A DNA stretch of 64,000 bases from Bacillus sp. SA1-12. GTDB lineage: Bacteria; Bacillota; Bacilli; Bacillales; Bacillaceae. Every line of letters starts with the position of its first letter. The first letter of the stretch is position 1. The notes under the pieces are model-generated. The model was not told the origin of the DNA and ran no database searches. It was given only the letters and a program-made list of their open reading frames with translations. Location of the stretch: positions 36,392-100,391 of the forward strand of contig NZ_LATZ01000113.1 in assembly GCF_000981385.1 (NCBI RefSeq). The letters are read 5' to 3'. Made by a program: the position numbers and the translations under genes. This document shows positions 59,381 to 64,000 of this stretch, in pieces.

Positions 59381-59462
59381 AAATCCAAAGAATGACATAA
59401 AAAAAGTTAGATTTCTTCGAAAAAAGGTTGAAAAATAAATAATATTTTCATATACTTATATA

Positions 59463-59476
59463 TGAAAACGTTTTCA
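59463..59476. promoter_or_regulatory. LacI/CcpA-type operator upstream of the LacI-family gene
   Basis: TGAAAACGTTTTCA is a perfect 14-bp palindrome with the central CG typical of LacI-family and catabolite-responsive (cre) sites. It lies 47 bases before the regulator's start, so it could serve autoregulation or CcpA control. Confidence 0.75.
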
Positions 59477-59522
59477 GACGTCAAACAAGGTGGGCAACAT
59501 AGAGCCATGGGGAGGGAGAAAT

Positions 59523-60542
59523 TTGTCTACCATAGAAGATGTCGCGAAACTAGCGGGATTATCAAGAACAACTGTTTCACGTGTTTTAAATAATCATCCA
59601 TATGTTTCCGATGCGAAGAAGAAGCTTGTTCAGCAGGCTATGGAGCAATTGGGGTATGTTCCAAATTCTGCTGCGAGAAGCTTAAGAAATCAGAAAACTG
59701 GAATTATTGCTGTTTTAATTCCAAAAATATCTACACCATTTTTTAGCCAGCTGATCGAAAAACTAGAAATGGCTGCTTCTGCAAAAGGCTATCAGTTAAT
59801 TATTTGCCAAACACAATTCTTGAAACAGAAAGAACGATATTATTTGAATCTGTTAAAAACTAGGCAGGTTGATGGAGTGATTATGACGTCGGTTGAAAAT
59901 GACTGGCCGGTCGTCGATGCTTATTTAAATTATGGTCCAATTGTTCTTTGCAATGAAATGGTGGAGAATGCACAAATTCCTATGGTGTATATGGATCAAG
60001 CATATAGCGGCTTTACAATTGCCAGCCATTTGCTTGAAAGGGGTCATAGACAAATCGCTTATTGTTCAAGCGGAATAGTAAGCGAAGGAATGAAGGCAAG
60101 GGAGCTTGGATTTAAACGGGCATTAACAGAGGCAGGCTGCTATTTTGATGAAAACTGTCACTTCCAACATGCTACTAACGTTGAGGATGGAAAGCAAATT
60201 TTTAAAAGGATCGCAAGCATGAAGACTTCACCGACAGCTATTTTTACTGGAGGAGATGCTGTTGCGGCAGGTGTTGTTTCTGAAGCAAAAAAACATGGAT
60301 GGAGCATACCTGGAGATCTAGCTGTAGTTGGTTTTGATAATATGGAAATTACGGAAATACTGGATCCGCAGATTACGACCGTGATCCAGCCTGTTCAGGA
60401 AATCGCCTTGAAATCATTGGATGTTATTTATGATAAAATACATAAAAAACAGTACCGCTCTTACGAAAAGCATGTGTTTTCTTCTCAGCTTGCAGTAAGA
60501 GAATCAACCATGATGAAAAGGAAGCTAGTTGCGACATCTTAA
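59523..60542 (+). CDS. LacI-family transcriptional regulator
   Basis: A protein of 339 residues from TTG 59523, preceded by GGGGAGGGAG; the frame continues upstream but without a ribosome site. The N-terminal LacI helix-turn-helix 'TIEDVAKLAGLSRTTVSRVL' is followed by a periplasmic-binding-protein-like effector domain with 'ELGFKRAL' and 'AVVGFDNMEI' motifs. It probably senses a sugar or derivative. Targets may include the palindrome at 59463. It might control the xylan island 10 kb upstream, but no matching operator was found there. Confidence 0.92.
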   Translation: MSTIEDVAKLAGLSRTTVSRVLNNHPYVSDAKKKLVQQAMEQLGYVPNSAARSLRNQKTGIIAVLIPKISTPFFSQLIEKLEMAASAKGYQLIICQTQFLKQKERYYLNLLKTRQVDGVIMTSVENDWPVVDAYLNYGPIVLCNEMVENAQIPMVYMDQAYSGFTIASHLLERGHRQIAYCSSGIVSEGMKARELGFKRALTEAGCYFDENCHFQHATNVEDGKQIFKRIASMKTSPTAIFTGGDAVAAGVVSEAKKHGWSIPGDLAVVGFDNMEITEILDPQITTVIQPVQEIALKSLDVIYDKIHKKQYRSYEKHVFSSQLAVRESTMMKRKLVATS

Positions 60543-60567
60543 ATAGAAGGCTTAAATAGCCTAAAGT

Positions 60568-60603
60568 AAAAAGGATGGCGATTGTTTCGCCATCCTTTTT
60601 ATG
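60568..60603. terminator. Terminator of the LacI-family gene
   Basis: Perfect 14-bp arms AAAAAGGATGGCGA (60568-60581) and TCGCCATCCTTTTT (60587-60600), bidirectional in form. It also lies downstream of yhfH on the opposite strand. Confidence 0.9.
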
Positions 60604-60696
60604 TGGAGATAAATGGTGGAATGTGTATTAGTACAGAATGGAATTATTGAAGATTCAGATACTTTTAGTTTTATAAGTCCCTTTACTCATCGATTC

Positions 60697-60831
60697 TTAT
60701 AGATCTGTTACATGCAGGCACTCATTACATGTGTTGCCATAGCATTCATGCTGTTCCTCTATATCCTGGCCACACTCTTTGCATTGTTTTTTTGGTAAGT
60801 TTCTGAAAAATTCAGTTATTTTCATGATCAT
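60697..60831 (-). CDS. yhfH: YhfH, small cysteine-rich zinc-ribbon-like protein
   Basis: A protein of 44 residues from ATG 60831, seven bases after GGAGGGG. It begins MIMKITEFFRNLPKKQ and has C17-x-x-C20, C30 and C35-x-x-C38, a probable zinc-binding pattern. This fits B. subtilis YhfH, and yhfI and lplJ follow as in B. subtilis. It is too short for most gene finders. Function unknown. The 265 bases between it and yhfI hold AT-rich sequence with no further gene. Confidence 0.88.
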   Translation of the reverse strand: MIMKITEFFRNLPKKQCKECGQDIEEQHECYGNTCNECLHVTDL

Positions 60832-61095
60832 TTGGAATCCCCTCCGTTGTCATTTGTTGATTTAATTGTATTATAACAGTTATATTGTGTCAACAACTGT
60901 TTTGTAACAATTTTCGCTTGAATGGCCCTTTTTGTGATGAAATAACGATATGATGGAAAAATGTGTTTATGCCCAAATAGAGTCATTTTAAAGTGGCTGA
61001 AAGCAAAGCTTATAAACGTGAAGTCGTGTTAGCCGTTTAGTATAATGGGGATATTGATTAGTAAAATAACTGGGAAATGAAAGGTTGATGAGCAA

Positions 61096-61833
61096 ATGAA
61101 ACTAAAGGTGATTGGTTATTGGGGCGGATTTCCGGGGCCAAATGAAGCAACCTCAGGGTATTTGCTAGAATCAAACGGGTTTCGATTATTAGTCGATTGC
61201 GGAAGTGCCGTTTTATCAAAACTCCAGGAGACAGTTGCCATAGAAGAATTGGACGCTGTGATTCTATCTCATTATCATCATGATCATATGGCTGATATCG
61301 GGCCATTGCAATATGCGAGTTATGTAACATCATTTATTACGGGCTCAAAAAAAACCATCCCGATTTATGCTCATACTTTTGATCAAGCAGCCTTTGCAAA
61401 GCTTACCTATAAAGATGCAACAAAAGGTATACCGTATGAAGCGGATCAGCCCTTAACGATTGGTCCATTTGAGATTCGCTTTTTACGGACTGTTCACCCT
61501 GTTCCTTGTTTTGCCATGAGGATTACTGACAAACAATCGACCATTGTTTATACTGCCGACTCAAGCTTTCAAGAAGACTTCATTCCGTTTTCGAAAGGTG
61601 CAGATCTTTTGATTGCAGAATCGAGCTATTATGGCAATCAAGACGGATCAAGTGCCGGACATATGAATTGTAAAGAAGCAGCAGCGATCGCTCAAGGCGC
61701 TGGTGTGAAGCAGCTTATATTAACACATTTGCCGCATTTTGGGGACCATGAGAATTTAGTAAAGGAAGCTAATGAGCAATTTAATGGACAGGTTACCCTA
61801 GCTAGTTCCGGCCTTGAATGGAGCAAACATTAA
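61096..61833 (+). CDS. yhfI: YhfI, MBL-fold hydrolase (RNase Z-like)
   Basis: A protein of 245 residues with the HxHxDH metal motif at H59, H61, D63, H64 (SHYHHDHMAD). Later ligands are in 'RTVHPVPCFAM', 'YTADSS' and 'LTHLPHFGDH'. This is the RNase Z-like group of MBL hydrolases (no extra exosite evident). Length and neighbours match B. subtilis YhfI. Substrate unknown. The stop lies 14 bases before the lplJ start, so the two genes form a short operon. Confidence 0.93.
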   Translation: MKLKVIGYWGGFPGPNEATSGYLLESNGFRLLVDCGSAVLSKLQETVAIEELDAVILSHYHHDHMADIGPLQYASYVTSFITGSKKTIPIYAHTFDQAAFAKLTYKDATKGIPYEADQPLTIGPFEIRFLRTVHPVPCFAMRITDKQSTIVYTADSSFQEDFIPFSKGADLLIAESSYYGNQDGSSAGHMNCKEAAAIAQGAGVKQLILTHLPHFGDHENLVKEANEQFNGQVTLASSGLEWSKH

Positions 61834-61847
61834 TTGGAGGAATTGAA

Positions 61848-62840
61848 ATGTTGTTTATCGATAATAACGGGATTACAGACCCTAGAATAAATTTAGCCAT
61901 TGAAGAATATGCTGTTAAACATTTAGACCCAAATGAAACCTATTTATTGTTTTACATAAATGAACCATCGATCATTATTGGGAAAAATCAAAATACGATT
62001 GAGGAAATTAATACATCATATGTTGAAGAAAATAAAATCCATGTTGTCAGACGGCTTTCTGGCGGCGGTGCCGTTTACCATGATAAAGGGAATTTGAATT
62101 TTAGCTTTATAACAAAAGATGATGGTGAAAGTTTTCATAATTTCAAAAAGTTCACTGAGCCTGTTGTTCTGGCCCTTGAAAAGCTAGGTGTGAAAGCAGA
62201 AATGAGTGGCCGGAATGACATTATCGCAGGCGATGGTCGAAAAATTTCAGGGAATGCACAATTTTCATCACGTGGACGAATGTTTTCTCATGGGACATTA
62301 TTATTTGATTCCGAAATTGATAGTGTAGTTTCAGCATTAAAAGTAAAAAAGGATAAAATCGAATCAAAAGGAATAAAGTCAATTAGAAGCAGGGTTGCCA
62401 ATATTATTGAGTATTTAGAAGAAAAAATAACGATTGAACAATTTAGAGAGTTATTACTGAGGTATATTTTTGATGGAGCAGATCAAATTCCAACATATGA
62501 TTTAACCGATGAAGATTGGAAAAAAATCAATGAAATCTCAAAAGAACGCTATCAAAATTGGGATTGGAACTATGGAAAGTCTCCTAAATTTAACTATCAA
62601 CATTCACACCGATTCCCTGTTGGACAGATCGATGTACGATTAGAAGTACAAAAAGGTGTTATCGAAAATTGCAAGATTTATGGTGACTTTTTTGGCGTGG
62701 GCGATGTAAAAGAGGTAGAACAAGCCTTGATAGGTACCCGATATGATAAGTCGGAACTAGAAAGAATGCTTCAAGAAATCGATGTAAAAGCATACTTTGG
62801 AAATATTGAAAAGACAGATTTCCTGCAGCTTATTTATTAA
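61848..62840 (+). CDS. lplJ: LplJ, lipoate-protein ligase
   Basis: A protein of 330 residues from ATG 61848, behind TTGGAGG; the in-frame start at 61818 lies within yhfI and would add ten residues. The biotin/lipoate ligase motifs are 'RRLSGGGAVYHD' and the catalytic lysine in 'GRKISGNAQ'. A C-terminal accessory domain follows. It activates lipoate with ATP and attaches it to E2 and GcvH proteins, salvaging external lipoate. It is syntenic with B. subtilis yhfJ/lplJ. Confidence 0.95.
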   Translation: MLFIDNNGITDPRINLAIEEYAVKHLDPNETYLLFYINEPSIIIGKNQNTIEEINTSYVEENKIHVVRRLSGGGAVYHDKGNLNFSFITKDDGESFHNFKKFTEPVVLALEKLGVKAEMSGRNDIIAGDGRKISGNAQFSSRGRMFSHGTLLFDSEIDSVVSALKVKKDKIESKGIKSIRSRVANIIEYLEEKITIEQFRELLLRYIFDGADQIPTYDLTDEDWKKINEISKERYQNWDWNYGKSPKFNYQHSHRFPVGQIDVRLEVQKGVIENCKIYGDFFGVGDVKEVEQALIGTRYDKSELERMLQEIDVKAYFGNIEKTDFLQLIY

Positions 62841-62966
62841 ATGAGCTGCTTTTGGGCGGAAATGATTAATCAAGATTATCCATTTCCTAGTGTTTAAGGT
62901 ATAATAGATCATAGTAGTAATAGAAACTTTTAAATTTAGATTCAAAGTAGAAAGAGAGTGTTCATG

Positions 62967-63686
62967 ATGGGCCGTAAGTGGAACAATATTAAAGAAAAGA
63001 AAGCGTCAAAGGATGCGAATACAAGTCGTATTTATGCAAAATTTGGACGTGAAATATATGTAGCCGCAAAGCAGGGTGAACCAGATCCAGAATCAAATCA
63101 AGCATTAAAAATTGTTCTCGAACGCGCGAAAACATACAGTGTTCCTAAAACAATTATTGACCGTGCAATTGAAAAGGCAAAAGGCGGAGCAGAAGAAAGC
63201 TATGATGAGCTTCGTTATGAAGGATTTGGGCCAAACGGATCAATGGTGATTGTGGATGCGCTGACGAATAATGTTAACCGTACTGCATCCGAGGTACGTG
63301 CAGCATTCGGTAAAAACGGAGGAAACATGGGTGTGAGCGGATCGGTATCCTACATGTTTGATGCGACAGCTGTAATCGGATTTGAAGGCAAAACTGAAGA
63401 TGAAGTTCTTGAGCTTTTAATGGAAGCAGATGTAGAGGTTCGCGATATTCTAGCAGAAGATGATCAAGTGATTGTTTATGCAGAACCTGATCAATTCCAT
63501 GCTGTTCAAGAAGCGTTCAAAAATAGCGGCATAACTGAATTTACCGTTGCAGAATTAACCATGCTGGCACAAAATGACGTCACACTACCAGAAGATTCTA
63601 AGGCACAATTTGAAAAAATGATTGATGCATTGGAAGATTTAGAAGATGTTAGACAAGTGTACCACAACGTTGATTTAGGTGAATGA
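62967..63686 (+). CDS. yeeI: YeeI, YebC/PmpR-family regulator
   Basis: A protein of 239 residues from ATG 62967; an ATG three bases earlier is possible too. The family signature 'GRKWNNIKEKKASKDA' at the start and 'YEGFGPNGSMVIVDALTNN' in the middle are clear. The protein has three alpha-beta domains. YebC-family proteins bind DNA or act on ribosomes to relieve stalling at proline-rich sequences; the YeeI subgroup of Bacillus has no settled role. Monocistronic. Confidence 0.93.
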   Translation: MGRKWNNIKEKKASKDANTSRIYAKFGREIYVAAKQGEPDPESNQALKIVLERAKTYSVPKTIIDRAIEKAKGGAEESYDELRYEGFGPNGSMVIVDALTNNVNRTASEVRAAFGKNGGNMGVSGSVSYMFDATAVIGFEGKTEDEVLELLMEADVEVRDILAEDDQVIVYAEPDQFHAVQEAFKNSGITEFTVAELTMLAQNDVTLPEDSKAQFEKMIDALEDLEDVRQVYHNVDLGE

Positions 63687-63831
63687 TAATAAAGGGTCGG
63701 GCCTCTGTCTTAAAGTGGGGGCTAGGCCCTTAATATATTTTCAAATCAAGTACCAGAGCATTGCTGCCATTTCATAATACTATGTCATAGTTTGATTTCA
63801 AAAGTTTCCAATTAGTTCTTAAACAAAGTTA

Positions 63832-63860
63832 TTGACTTCCTGAATTATTAGTGATACGAT
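63832..63860 (+). promoter_or_regulatory. SigA-type promoter near the window end
   Basis: TTGACT (63832-63837) and TACGAT (63855-63860) are separated by 17 bases. A palindrome ATCGCAAGCGAT follows at about 63887-63898. No gene starts before base 64000, so it would drive something beyond the window. The interval 63687-64000 otherwise has only a weak GGGCCT / AGGCCC hairpin near 63700-63729. Confidence 0.6.
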
Positions 63861-64000
63861 ATAAATCTTGTCGCTGTAGTATATTATCGCAAGCGATATT
63901 TTTATTGTTAATATTTTTCGTAGAAGTATATAGAAATGAAGTTAATTGGTATTGTTTGTACCATTTATTTTCAGAAACAAAAAGAAACGTTATTATATTT

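Overview
The window comes from a low-GC Gram-positive endospore former of the family Bacillaceae. It has AGGAGG-type ribosome binding sites, frequent TTG and GTG starts, U-tailed hairpin terminators, sporulation proteins (YhaL, SscA-like) and long blocks in Bacillus subtilis gene order. It is not B. subtilis itself. The blocks yhaP / yhaO-yhaN-yhaM-yhaL-prsA / yhaI-hpr-yhaH-trpP-serC-hit-ecsABC-yhaA, hmoB-pbpF-hemE-hemH, yhgD-yhgE and yhfH-yhfI-lplJ are recognisable, but other genes separate them. I see no rRNA, tRNA, CRISPR array, prophage or intact transposase.

Layout. 1-7.3 kb: the end of an ABC-2 permease (YhaP), two overlapping YibE/F membrane proteins, an MBL-fold hydrolase and a membrane GGDEF-EAL protein. 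7.3-13.5 kb: yhaO-yhaN (SbcD/SbcC-like nuclease and ATPase) behind a LexA-box-like site, then yhaM and yhaL. 13.5-20.6 kb (mostly minus strand): prsA, two tiny SscA/YjcZ-type spore proteins, yhaI, the MarR regulator hpr/scoC, yhaH, trpP with a clear TRAP-binding site, serC and hit. 20.6-25 kb: a repeat-rich intergenic region, ecsABC, and a 52-bp tandem repeat. 25-30.7 kb: a frameshifted tartrate/D-malate dehydrogenase gene, a J-domain protein, a flotillin behind a SigW promoter, an M20 amidohydrolase and a PAP2 phosphatase. 31-40.4 kb: a YfcC transporter, an aldo/keto reductase, an MFS transporter with a gamma-glutamyltransferase-like protein, an Lrp regulator with a split chromate transporter (the ywr module), and yhfA. 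40.9-46 kb: hmoB, pbpF, hemE, hemH.

46.2-54.5 kb holds a glucuronoxylan-utilisation island between hemH and yhgD, where hemY usually lies. It contains GH67 alpha-glucuronidase, GH43 beta-xylosidase, a YjhG/YagF-type sugar-acid dehydratase, a GH10 xylanase reduced to 61 codons by an internal deletion, half an MFS transporter and an SDR-type enzyme. After it come a MATE exporter, yhgD-yhgE with shared palindromic operator sequence, a LacI-family regulator, yhfH, yhfI, lplJ and yeeI.

The least explained structure is at about 20.86-21.48 kb. An approximately 255-bp unit is duplicated in tandem and carries seven copies of an 11-bp motif plus small conserved hairpins. It is followed, on the minus strand, by a terminator with no gene to serve. 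It may be an undescribed structured or regulatory RNA element, but the sequence alone does not prove transcription.
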